A stretch of DNA of 9,564 nt from JANYJJ01 sp031386065. GTDB taxonomy: Bacteria > Pseudomonadota > Gammaproteobacteria > Burkholderiales > Burkholderiaceae_C. Positions 1 to 6,060 of this stretch are shown here, in pieces; within the stretch, counting starts at the first letter, position 1, and each line of letters starts with the position of its first letter. A model generated the notes under the pieces. The model ran no database searches, had not been told where the DNA came from, and was given only the letters and a program-made list of their open reading frames with translations. The translations under genes and the position numbers were made by a program. The stretch spans positions 1-9,564 of the forward strand of contig JANNBZ010000157.1 of the NCBI GenBank assembly GCA_031386065.1. The letters run 5' to 3'.

Positions 1-410
1 TGCACGTTCAGGTTGAGGATCAACTCACTCACCTTCTGCACCCAGGTTGCCATCACCAGGTCCACGCCGAGCAGCCTGCCGACCTTCTCGGCGCAGTCGT
101 CGCAGCGGTACAGAAACTCCTGCTGCTCGCGCAATTGACGCTGCAAGGCCTGGGATGGTGCCGGGTCGACCACCCGGTACAGCTGCCGCTGCGCCAGCTC
201 CTGCTGCAGCTGCAGCGTGACGTTGCGCAGGCGCACTTCCTGCGCCGCTTTGGTGAGCGGGTTGTTTTGGTCGTCGACCAGTTCGAAGTCGAGTACCGCC
301 AGGCTGCTCTGGGCGCTGGCTGCCGCGTTGCCCGTCTGCGCATGAACCGACCACCCACCCGTGCTGAGCGCGGCAGCGCAGGCGACTCTCAACCATGTTC
401 TTCGGTGCAT
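1..410 (-). CDS. Secreted DUF2380/DUF3280-like protein (3' end outside window)
   Basis: Reading leftwards from an ATG at 410, the frame stays open to the window edge, giving 136 visible residues. A GGGAG Shine-Dalgarno lies 5 bases upstream (416-420). Residues 1-24 look like a signal peptide (arginines, then a hydrophobic alanine-rich run, with V-H-A before the likely cut), so the product is probably periplasmic. After it come a LAVLDFELVDD strand, a Q/L-rich helical stretch (about 60-98), a C-x2-C pair (Cys103, Cys106), then GRLLGVDLV and WVQKVSELILNLNV. From memory, the order AVLDFEL, C-x2-C, LGxDLV, WVQKVSxLILNLN matches the DUF2380/DUF3280 family, often seen near PQQ-dependent alcohol oxidation genes. 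No biochemical role is assigned to it. The family call is fairly firm; the function is unknown. It is transcribed away from the gene at 630. Confidence 0.8.
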   Translation of the reverse strand, partial: MHRRTWLRVACAAALSTGGWSVHAQTGNAAASAQSSLAVLDFELVDDQNNPLTKAAQEVRLRNVTLQLQQELAQRQLYRVVDPAPSQALQRQLREQQEFLYRCDDCAEKVGRLLGVDLVMATWVQKVSELILNLNV

Positions 411-500
411 ACCGGCTCCCGCCTTGAAAGCCCGCAGCCGAGGGCAGCGTCACGGCTTCACGCAGTCGGGTTGCAATACTCATGCCCTTCGGTGCGCGGC

Positions 501-506
501 TAAAAT
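501..506 (+). promoter_or_regulatory. Possible -10 box (TAAAAT) for the 630-2428 operon
   Basis: GCTAAAATGCG resembles the -10 boxes commonly seen in Burkholderiales and is one of few AT-rich spots in the 219-base divergent region. It would start a plus-strand transcript near 513. The -35 is poor: positions 478-483 read ACTCAT, and the only TTGCAA (471-476) is 24 bases away, too far for a normal sigma-70 spacer. A start assisted by an activator, or no promoter here at all, remains possible. I could not find a convincing promoter for the minus-strand gene in the same region. Confidence 0.35.
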
Positions 507-512
507 GCGACG

Positions 513-608
513 TTGTACGCGCACTTGGGATCCACGCTGACAAGCATCTGTGAAACGCTTGCAGAATCCCGCACGACCGGCTCCGAAAGTGCGGAGCCGG
601 ATTCATTT
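513..608 (+). ncRNA. Candidate structured leader or small RNA
   Basis: Starting about 7 bases after the TAAAAT box, the sequence can fold into two units. The first pairs GGGAT (527-531) with ATCCC (566-570) around an inner stem CAAGC (541-545) / GCTTG (557-561). The second is the perfect 9-bp hairpin at 577-600, followed by ATTCATTT. Promoter, structured body and hairpin with a U-rich tail is the layout of a small RNA of about 95 nt, or of an attenuated 5' leader for the gene at 630. It matches no riboswitch class I can recall. The first unit is short and could be chance, and the frame through the region does not look like coding sequence. Confidence 0.25.
577..600 (+). terminator. Perfect 9-bp hairpin, terminator-like, upstream of the 630 gene
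   Basis: CCGGCTCCG (577-585) and CGGAGCCGG (592-600) are exact inverted repeats around a 6-base loop, AAAGTG. The tail ATTCATTTCC (601-610) is only moderately T-rich, so it could be a weak intrinsic terminator. It ends 29 bases before the ATG at 630 and no plus-strand gene precedes it in the window. If it terminates, it acts as an attenuator or ends a small RNA. Read on the minus strand it lacks a T-tract and has no gene to terminate. Confidence 0.4.
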
Positions 609-629
609 CCGCAGCCACTGGAAGACACC

Positions 630-1040
630 ATGTACCGCTGTGTTCCCGCCCAATCTCCTTCGCCTTTCGCCGTCGCCTTTGCGCTGGCCACCACGCTGTG
701 GTGCCTGCCCGTTGCGGCGCAGGTGCAACGCAACTTTCCACCGACCGCACTGCGCGGTGAACTGGTGGTGGGTACGCCGCCGCTGGTCAGCCTGAATGGC
801 GATGCGTCACAGCTCGCACCCGGTGCGCGCATTCGCGGGCAGAACAACATGCTGCAGATGTCGGGCAGCCTGGAAGGCAGCAAGCTGCTCGTCAACTACA
901 CGCTGGACATGTCGGGCCAGATCCGCGATGTGTGGATCCTGACGCCCGAAGAGGCGAGCAAGCGGCCGTGGCCGAAGACGATGCTGGACGCGCAGACCTG
1001 GCTGTTCGACTTCGGCGCGCAGACCTGGAGCAAGCCATGA
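630..1040 (+). CDS. Small exported protein of unknown function, coupled to miaB
   Basis: 136 residues. The ATG at 630 is chosen because GGAAG lies 5 bases upstream and a signal peptide begins there: residues 1-30 have a hydrophobic core (FAVAFALATTLWCL) and V-A-A before the likely cut, so the protein should be periplasmic or membrane-associated. The mature part of about 106 residues runs RNFPPTALRGELVV, LVSLNGDASQLAPGARIRG, LQMSGSL, LLVNYTLDMSGQIRDVWILTPEE and a C-terminal TWLFDFGAQTWSKP. Short alternating strands suggest a small beta-sandwich. There is no cysteine after the signal peptide and no catalytic motif. I recall similar uncharacterised proteins in front of miaB in other Burkholderiales, but no name or role. 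The stop TGA overlaps the miaB start (ATGA), implying one transcript and translational coupling. A possible promoter and hairpin lie upstream (501-608). Confidence 0.85.
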   Translation: MYRCVPAQSPSPFAVAFALATTLWCLPVAAQVQRNFPPTALRGELVVGTPPLVSLNGDASQLAPGARIRGQNNMLQMSGSLEGSKLLVNYTLDMSGQIRDVWILTPEEASKRPWPKTMLDAQTWLFDFGAQTWSKP

Positions 1041-2428
1041 CCGCCGCCGTGTCGGGCAAGAAGGTGTTCATCAAGACCTTCGGCTGCCAGATGAACGAGT
1101 ACGACTCGGACAAGATGGTCGACGTGCTGCGAGCGGCCCAGGGTTACGAAAAAACCACCGACGTCGAGCAGGCCGACCTGATTCTGTTCAACACCTGCTC
1201 GGTGCGCGAGAAGGCACAAGAGAAAGTCTTCAGTGACCTGGGCCGCGTCAAGCACCTGAAAGCCAAGGGCGTGCTGATCGGCGTGGGCGGCTGCGTGGCC
1301 AGCCAGGAAGGCGCGGCCATCATCGACCGCGCGCCGTATGTGGATCTGGTGTTCGGCCCGCAAACGCTGCACCGCTTGCCGCAGTTGCTGGACCGCCGCC
1401 GCGACGAAGCACGTCCGCAGGTAGACATCAGCTTCCCCGAGATTGAGAAGTTCGACCACCTGCCGCCGGCGCGAGTGGAAGGCGCCAGCGCCTTCGTGTC
1501 GATCATGGAAGGCTGCTCGAAATACTGCAGCTACTGCGTCGTCCCGTACACCCGCGGTGAAGAGGTGTCGCGCCCGTTCGACGACGTGTTGATTGAAGTC
1601 GCCGGGCTGGCTGCACAGGGTGTGAAAGAAGTGACGCTGCTGGGACAGAACGTGAACGCGTACCGCGGCGCCATGGGCCACACCAGCGAGGTGGCCGACC
1701 TGGCGTTGCTGATCGAACGGGTGGCGCAGGTTCCCGGCGTGCAGCGCATCCGCTACATCACCAGCCACCCGAACGAATTCACGCAGCGGCTGATCGACGT
1801 GTACGCCCGCGTACCGCAATTGGTGAGCCACCTGCACCTTCCGGTGCAGCACGGCAGCGACCGCATCCTGATGGCGATGAAGCGCGGCTACACCGCGATG
1901 GAATACAAGAGCACGGTGCGCAAGCTGCGCGCGGTGCGGCCCGACATCAGCCTGTCCAGCGACTTCATCGTCGGCTTCCCCGGCGAGACCGAAGACGACT
2001 TCGCCCGCATGATGAAGCTGATCACCGACGTGGGCTTCGACTTCAGCTTCAGCTTCGTCTACAGCGCGCGGCCCGGCACGCCAGCCGCCAACCTGGCCGA
2101 CGACACACCGCAGGCGGTGAAGCTGAAGCGACTGCAGCACCTGCAGGCGGTGATCGAGGACAACGCCAAATGCATCAGCGATTCACGCGTGGGCACGCTG
2201 CAGCGCATCGTGGTGGAAGGCGTGTCGCGCAAGGACGCCAGCGAGCTGACCGGGCGCACCGAGTGCAATCGCATCGTCAACTTCAAAGGCCCGGCGCGGC
2301 TGATCGGGCACATGCTGGACGTGACGATCACCGAGTCACGTGCGCATTCGCTGCGCGGCGAAGTTCGCTTGGTGGAACCTTTGCCAAGCCTCAGCGGCGA
2401 GCCACAAACCCTTGCCACCACAGGCTGA
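1037..2428 (+). CDS. miaB: MiaB, tRNA-2-methylthio-N6-dimethylallyladenosine synthase
   Basis: 463 residues, close to the family's usual length. This radical-SAM enzyme adds the methylthio group to i6A37 of tRNAs reading codons that start with U, giving ms2i6A, in the cytoplasm. Visible parts: an N-terminal UPF0004 domain with the three cysteines of the auxiliary 4Fe-4S cluster (Cys17 in FGCQMN, Cys54 in NTCSVRE, Cys86 in GGC); the radical-SAM C-x3-C-x2-C motif (Cys160, Cys164, Cys167 in CSKYCSYCVVPYTRG); the core segments TLLGQNVNAY, HLHLPVQHGSD and DFIVGFPGET; and a C-terminal TRAM-type RNA-binding region at about 377-445. The ATG at 1037 is supported by GGAG six bases upstream (1027-1030), inside the preceding gene, and by the family-like start KKVFIKTFGCQMN. 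The last 38 bases overlap the convergent gene at 2391-2669. The usual partner phoH/ybeZ does not follow. Confidence 0.98.
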   Translation: MTAAVSGKKVFIKTFGCQMNEYDSDKMVDVLRAAQGYEKTTDVEQADLILFNTCSVREKAQEKVFSDLGRVKHLKAKGVLIGVGGCVASQEGAAIIDRAPYVDLVFGPQTLHRLPQLLDRRRDEARPQVDISFPEIEKFDHLPPARVEGASAFVSIMEGCSKYCSYCVVPYTRGEEVSRPFDDVLIEVAGLAAQGVKEVTLLGQNVNAYRGAMGHTSEVADLALLIERVAQVPGVQRIRYITSHPNEFTQRLIDVYARVPQLVSHLHLPVQHGSDRILMAMKRGYTAMEYKSTVRKLRAVRPDISLSSDFIVGFPGETEDDFARMMKLITDVGFDFSFSFVYSARPGTPAANLADDTPQAVKLKRLQHLQAVIEDNAKCISDSRVGTLQRIVVEGVSRKDASELTGRTECNRIVNFKGPARLIGHMLDVTITESRAHSLRGEVRLVEPLPSLSGEPQTLATTG

Positions 2429-2669
2429 GCGCGCAGGCCGCCAGCATCGCGCCGTAGCTGGCCATTTTTCCGTCGCGGCCGAAGACCACCAGTCCGCCCA
2501 GTAGCGCGAGCGCCGACATGCTGCAGGCCCACACGGTCAGCCGCACCCAGGCAATTGTCTTCAGGTCGCGCCGCCACAGCAGCTTGGCCGCGGCCGACGC
2601 GATCAGGCCCACGCCCAGCGCCGGGGCCAGCAGGTTCAGCAGGTGCCACAGTGCGTCGAGCGGGCCCAT
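2391..2669 (-). CDS. Small three-helix inner-membrane protein, unknown function
   Basis: 92 residues with three likely membrane helices (about 7-31, 41-63, 68-89) and basic patches between and after them (LLWRRDLK, the C-terminal ARR). Nearly every codon ends in G or C, which supports a real gene over a chance frame. Without it, 2429-2669 would be empty. I recognise the general type (short uncharacterised membrane proteins of Burkholderiales) but no named family or function. Its end overlaps miaB by 38 bases tail to tail, and its start lies 47 bases from hemA head to head. The Shine-Dalgarno is weak (a GAGAA about 8-12 bases upstream). A TATAAA box on its strand (2703-2708) would give a leader of about 27 nt. 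Confidence 0.75.
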   Translation of the reverse strand: MGPLDALWHLLNLLAPALGVGLIASAAAKLLWRRDLKTIAWVRLTVWACSMSALALLGGLVVFGRDGKMASYGAMLAACALSLWWQGFVARR

Positions 2670-2702
2670 CGTGGTCGGTTCTCGGTGAAGTTCAGCCGAA
2701 AT

Positions 2703-2710
2703 TTTATAAT
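2703..2710. promoter_or_regulatory. Overlapping divergent -10 boxes, hemA versus membrane-protein gene
   Basis: The only strongly AT-rich spot in the 47-base divergent gap reads AAATTTTATAATC. On the plus strand TATAAT (2705-2710) is a consensus -10 for hemA; on the minus strand TATAAA (2703-2708) could serve the gene starting at 2669. Neither has a good -35 (plus 2682-2687 reads TCGGTG; minus 2726-2731 reads GGTGAA). The boxes share four bases, so polymerase could not occupy both at once. The hemA transcript would start at or beside its own ATG. Confidence 0.5.
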
Positions 2711-2716
2711 CTGACG

Positions 2717-3997
2717 ATGAGCGTCTTCACCCTGGGCTTGAACCACACCACGGCGCCGCTGGATTTGCGCTCGCGGTTTGCGTTCGCGCCCGACCAACTC
2801 GGGCCGGCGCTGCAGGCGTTTCGCCAGCGGCTCGACCGCTCGCCCGAGGCCGCCATCGTCTCCACCTGCAACCGCACCGAACTGTACGTCGGGGCCGACC
2901 CGGCCCTGGTCGCGCCGGCAATGGAGTGGCTGGCCGGCGTGGGCGGCGTGGGCCACGGCACGCTGCGGGGCCACACCTACGTGCTGCACGGCGAGGCGGC
3001 GGCGCGCCATGCGTTTCGCGTGGCCAGCGGGCTCGATTCCATGGTGCTGGGCGAGCCGCAGATCCTCGGCCAGATGAAGCAGGCCGTGCGCGAGGCCGAC
3101 TCGGCCGGCACCCTGGGTTCCACGCTGCACCAGATGTTCCAGCGCTCGTTTGCGGTGGCCAAGGAAGTGCGCACCTCGACCGAGATCGGCTCGCATTCCA
3201 TCAGCATGGCCGCGGCCTCGGTTCGGCTGGCCGGGCAGTTGTTCGAAGACCTGAGCGAGCTGAACGTGCTGTTCGTCGGCGCAGGCGAAATGATCGAGCT
3301 GGTCGCGACGCACTTCGCGGCGCGCCACCCGCGCCAACTGGTCATCGCCAACCGCACGCTGGAGCGCGGTGAGGCGCTGGCGGCGCGCCTGAAAGGCGAC
3401 ACCATGCGCCTGACCGATCTGCCCGAGCGCCTGCACGAATTCGACGTGGTCATTTCGTGCACTGCCAGCGCCTTGCCGCTGATCGGCCTGGGCGCGGTCG
3501 ACCGGGCCTTGAAGGCGCGCAGGCGGCGACCGATCTTCATGGTCGACCTGGCGGTGCCGCGCGACATCGAGCCCGAAGTGGCGCGCCTGTCCGACGTCTA
3601 CCTGTACACCGTCGACGACCTGTCGGCGCTGGTGCAGACGGCCGGCGACAAGCGGCAGGCGGCGGTGCAGCAGGCCGAAGCCATCATCGAAACCGGTGTC
3701 CAGGGCTTCGTGAGCTGGCTCGACCAGCGCGGCTCGGTGCCACTGATTCAGGCGTTGAACGCGCAGGCCGACGACTGGCGCGCCACCGAACTGGCGCGCG
3801 CTCGCAAGCTGTTGGCCAAGGGCGAGAACGTCGACGCGGTGCTGGAAGCGCTGTCGCGCGGGCTGACCCAGAAAATGCTGCACGGCACGCTGGCCGAACT
3901 GAACGCCACCGACGGCGAGCAACGCGCCGAGCTGGCACAGACGGTGTCGCGCCTGTTCCTGCGCGGCAGCGGCCGCGGCAGCGACGGCCGGCGTTAG
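2717..3997 (+). CDS. hemA: HemA, glutamyl-tRNA reductase
   Basis: 426 residues. It reduces glutamyl-tRNA(Glu) with NADPH to glutamate-1-semialdehyde, the first committed step of C5-pathway tetrapyrrole synthesis. Visible: the N-terminal catalytic domain with FTLGLNHTTAP and STCNRTE, in which Cys51 is the expected nucleophile; the conserved SGLDSMVLGEPQILGQ (104-119); the Rossmann NADPH domain with LFVGAGEM (about 185-192), VIANRT and VISCTAS; MVDLAVPRDIEPEV; and a C-terminal helical dimerisation domain ending in a Gly/Ser/Arg tail. The ATG at 2717 is chosen because MSVFTLGLNHTTAP is the normal start of the family; the frame is open further upstream to 2555 but that part looks unlike protein. 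No Shine-Dalgarno precedes it, and a consensus TATAAT ends six bases before the ATG, so the mRNA may be leaderless. It is the first gene of a hemA-prfA-prmC cluster, as in many proteobacteria. Confidence 0.98.
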   Translation: MSVFTLGLNHTTAPLDLRSRFAFAPDQLGPALQAFRQRLDRSPEAAIVSTCNRTELYVGADPALVAPAMEWLAGVGGVGHGTLRGHTYVLHGEAAARHAFRVASGLDSMVLGEPQILGQMKQAVREADSAGTLGSTLHQMFQRSFAVAKEVRTSTEIGSHSISMAAASVRLAGQLFEDLSELNVLFVGAGEMIELVATHFAARHPRQLVIANRTLERGEALAARLKGDTMRLTDLPERLHEFDVVISCTASALPLIGLGAVDRALKARRRRPIFMVDLAVPRDIEPEVARLSDVYLYTVDDLSALVQTAGDKRQAAVQQAEAIIETGVQGFVSWLDQRGSVPLIQALNAQADDWRATELARARKLLAKGENVDAVLEALSRGLTQKMLHGTLAELNATDGEQRAELAQTVSRLFLRGSGRGSDGRR

Positions 3998-4026
3998 CGC
4001 TGCTGCACTCGCGCAGGCCGCAGCGC
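3997..4026 (+). repeat. Inverted repeat just after hemA
   Basis: GCGCTGC (3997-4003) and GCAGCGC (4020-4026) can pair around a 16-base loop, starting at the last base of the hemA stop codon. No T-run follows (CGCACGTGGGGG), so it is not a standard intrinsic terminator. It may slow 3' decay or be chance in GC-rich sequence. Confidence 0.25.
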
Positions 4027-4039
4027 CGCACGTGGGGGT

Positions 4040-4067
4040 TTGACGCCCTCGCGCATCGCCCGATTTT
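4040..4067 (+). promoter_or_regulatory. Possible internal promoter for prfA-prmC
   Basis: Within the 109-base gap between hemA and prfA, TTGACG (4040-4045) matches the -35 consensus at five of six positions and is followed after 16 bases by GATTTT (4062-4067), a weak -10. It would give a leader of about 33 nt. The gap is longer than expected for a tight operon, so a separate promoter is plausible, though read-through from hemA is as likely. Confidence 0.3.
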
Positions 4068-4106
4068 CCTGGCCGAGTCACTTCGCCGATTGTCCAGAGT
4101 TCCCCG

Positions 4107-5192
4107 ATGAAAGATTCCTTGCGACAACAGTTCGAGCGGCTCGCCATGCGGCTGGTCGAACTGGACGCGACCCTGGCCGACGGCAGCATCGCCTCGGACA
4201 TGAAGCGCTTTCGTGCGCTGACGCGCGAGCATGCTGACGTGGCCTGGGTCGTCGACCGCTATCGTCGCTTCACGCAGCGCGAAGCTGACGCCGAGTCGGC
4301 GCGCGAGATGCTGACCGACCCCGACATGCGCGAGATGGCGCGCGAAGAAATTGCTGCCGCACAAGACGACATGGCGAGCCTGCATGCCGAGCTGCAGGCG
4401 TCGCTGCTGCCGCGCGACCCGGACGATGCGCGCAACGCGTTTGTCGAAATCCGCGCCGGCACCGGGGGCGATGAATCGGCGCTGTTCGCAGCCGATTTGG
4501 CGCGCATGTACCTGCGCCATGCCGAGCGCCGCGGCTGGCGCACCGAGGTGATGTCGCAGAGCCTGTCCGACCTGGGCGGCTACAAGGAACTGGTGCTGCG
4601 TGTCGAGGGTGACGACGTCTACGCCAAGCTGAAGTTCGAATCGGGCGGCCACCGCGTGCAGCGGGTGCCGACCACCGAGGCGCAGGGCCGCATCCACACC
4701 AGCGCCTGCACGGTGGCGGTGCTGCCCGAGCCCGACGAAACCGAAGAGATTCAACTCAACCCGGCCGACCTGCGGATCGACACCTTTCGCGCCAGCGGGG
4801 CCGGTGGCCAGCACGTGAACAAGACCGACAGCGCCATCCGCATCACCCACCTGCCCACCGGCACCGTGGCTGAGTGCCAGGACGACCGGTCGCAGCACCG
4901 CAACAAGGCGAAGGCGATGTCCGTGCTGGTGGCGCGCATTCGCGAAAAAGACCGCAGCGAACGAGCCTCGAAAGAAGCTGCCACGCGCAAGGGACTGATC
5001 GGCAGCGGTGACCGCAGCGACCGCATTCGCACCTACAACTTCCCGCAGGGCCGGCTGACCGACCACCGCATCAACCTGACGCTGTACAAGCTGCAGGCGA
5101 TCCTGGACGGCGACCTGAACGAGGTGACATCGGCCTTGCAGGCGGCGCAGTCGGCCGAGCAGTTGGCGGCGCTGGAAAGCGGGACAGGATGA
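4107..5192 (+). CDS. prfA: PrfA, peptide chain release factor 1
   Basis: 361 residues, the normal length (E. coli 360). It recognises UAA and UAG stop codons in the ribosomal A site and triggers peptidyl-tRNA hydrolysis. Visible: the helical N-terminal domain (1-100); the RF signature IRAGTGGDESALFAADL (about 115-131); the codon-reading PxT tripeptide, here Pro188-Thr-Thr190 in RVPTTEAQGRIHTSACT; and the catalytic Gly233-Gly-Gln235 in SGAGGQHVNKTDSAIR. The PxT form (rather than SPF) separates RF1 from RF2. The ATG at 4107 gives the usual N-terminus, MKDSLRQQFERL. The Shine-Dalgarno is weak (AGAG, 4096-4099). The TGA stop overlaps the prmC start (ATGA), so the factor and the enzyme that methylates Gln235 are likely translated in a coupled way. 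Confidence 0.98.
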   Translation: MKDSLRQQFERLAMRLVELDATLADGSIASDMKRFRALTREHADVAWVVDRYRRFTQREADAESAREMLTDPDMREMAREEIAAAQDDMASLHAELQASLLPRDPDDARNAFVEIRAGTGGDESALFAADLARMYLRHAERRGWRTEVMSQSLSDLGGYKELVLRVEGDDVYAKLKFESGGHRVQRVPTTEAQGRIHTSACTVAVLPEPDETEEIQLNPADLRIDTFRASGAGGQHVNKTDSAIRITHLPTGTVAECQDDRSQHRNKAKAMSVLVARIREKDRSERASKEAATRKGLIGSGDRSDRIRTYNFPQGRLTDHRINLTLYKLQAILDGDLNEVTSALQAAQSAEQLAALESGTG

Positions 5193-6013
5193 ACCCGCTG
5201 TCGGTCCGCGAGGCCCTGGCGACGGCACGCGCCTCGGGCGTGGACGGGCTCGACGCGCAACTGCTGCTGGCGAGTTGCCTGGACCGGCCCCGAAGCTGGT
5301 TGATCGCACACGACGACACCCTGCTGACGCCGTTGCAGGCGGAGCGCTACCGTGCCTGGCTGGCGCGACGCGCTGCGGGCGAGCCGCTGGCCTATCTGTT
5401 CGGCGAGAAGGAGTTCCACGGCCTGCGGCTGCAAGTCGACCCGCGGGTGCTGGTGCCACGGCCCGACACCGAAACCCTGGTCGAGTGGGCGCTCGAATTG
5501 CTGGCCCTCCGCGCCGACAGCGCGCCGCGGGTGATCGACCTGGGCACCGGCAGTGGCGCGATCGCGCTGGCCCTCAAGCAAGCAGCTCCGCACGCCGACG
5601 TGACCGCGCTCGACGCCAGCGAGGACGCGCTGGCGGTCGCGCGCGCCAATGCGGACCGGCTGGCGCTCGACCTCCGTCTGCGCTGCGGAAACTGGTGGTC
5701 GGCGGTGCCCGGCGAGCACTTCGACATCGCCGTCAGCAACCCACCGTACATCGCGCTGGGTGATCCGCACCTGGCCGCGCTGAGCCACGAGCCCGCGCTG
5801 GCCCTGGCTTCGGGGGCCGACGGGCTGGACGCGCTTCGCCGCATCATCGAACTCGCGCCCGCCCACCTGCGGTCGGGTGGCTGGCTGCTGCTCGAACACG
5901 GGCACGACCAGGGTGAAGCCGTGCACACCTTGTTGCGGCAACGCGGCTTCGCGCAGCTTGAGGCCCGGCACGACTTGGCCGGACACTGGCGCTGCACGGG
6001 CGCCCAGGTGTAA
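5189..6013 (+). CDS. prmC: PrmC, release factor glutamine N5-methyltransferase
   Basis: 274 residues (E. coli 277). It transfers methyl from S-adenosylmethionine to the GGQ glutamine of release factors 1 and 2, which improves termination. Visible: an N-terminal helical substrate-binding domain (about 1-75) with GEPLAYLFGEKEFHGL; the VLVPRPDTETLVEWAL segment (88-103); SAM-binding motif I VIDLGTGSGAIALAL (115-129); and the catalytic NPPY (184-187) in IAVSNPPYIAL, which holds the target amide. The ATG at 5189 overlaps the prfA stop by four bases, with purine-rich GGAAAG (5174-5179) and GGGA upstream inside prfA. The next plus-strand gene starts 200 bases later and has its own ribosome site, so prmC is probably last in its operon. 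The gap 6014-6213 holds only inverted repeats and a weak promoter candidate. Confidence 0.98.
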   Translation: MNPLSVREALATARASGVDGLDAQLLLASCLDRPRSWLIAHDDTLLTPLQAERYRAWLARRAAGEPLAYLFGEKEFHGLRLQVDPRVLVPRPDTETLVEWALELLALRADSAPRVIDLGTGSGAIALALKQAAPHADVTALDASEDALAVARANADRLALDLRLRCGNWWSAVPGEHFDIAVSNPPYIALGDPHLAALSHEPALALASGADGLDALRRIIELAPAHLRSGGWLLLEHGHDQGEAVHTLLRQRGFAQLEARHDLAGHWRCTGAQV

Positions 6014-6036
6014 GCAGGCGTGACTTGGTGAAGCTC

Positions 6037-6057
6037 GCGGCGTGGCGGGCGCGCCGC
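6037..6057 (+). terminator. GC-rich hairpin after prmC, weak terminator candidate
   Basis: GCGGCG (6037-6042) pairs with CGCCGC (6052-6057) around 9 bases, 23 bases after the prmC stop. No T-run follows, so it could end the operon only with help (Rho or similar). It may be chance in such GC-rich sequence. Confidence 0.2.
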
Positions 6058-6060
6058 AGC

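Noticed and set aside
513..608. Known riboswitch (SAH, SAM, fluoride, preQ1 or other class) in the leader
   Set aside because: None of the conserved core sequences I can recall is present; only generic stems are seen.
513..629. Longer N-terminus for the exported protein, starting at TTG 513
   Set aside because: It would bury the signal peptide at residue 40 and has no ribosome site; the ATG at 630 has GGAAG.
25..750. Open frame of 241 codons on the minus strand across the divergent gap
   Set aside because: It is out of frame with the recognisable DUF2380-like gene at 1-410, crosses the signal peptide of the gene at 630, and is low-complexity Ala/Gly/Arg/Pro.
932..1036. Longer N-terminus for miaB
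   Set aside because: The extension would lie inside the exported-protein gene in another frame; the ATG at 1037 has a good GGAG and the standard start.
896..2140. Long open frame on the minus strand opposite miaB
   Set aside because: Antisense to an unmistakable miaB. It is His/Val/Ala/Arg-rich low-complexity sequence with no domain, as expected from GC-rich codon mirroring.
2555..2716. Longer N-terminus for hemA
   Set aside because: The frame is open but the added residues are Ala/Pro/Arg-rich, unlike HemA, and lie opposite the membrane-protein gene.
2636..5459. Two overlapping long open frames on the minus strand (2636-4201 and 3684-5459) opposite hemA, prfA and prmC
   Set aside because: Both mirror conserved genes, overlap each other, are rich in Arg/Ala/Gln/Pro and show no family motif.
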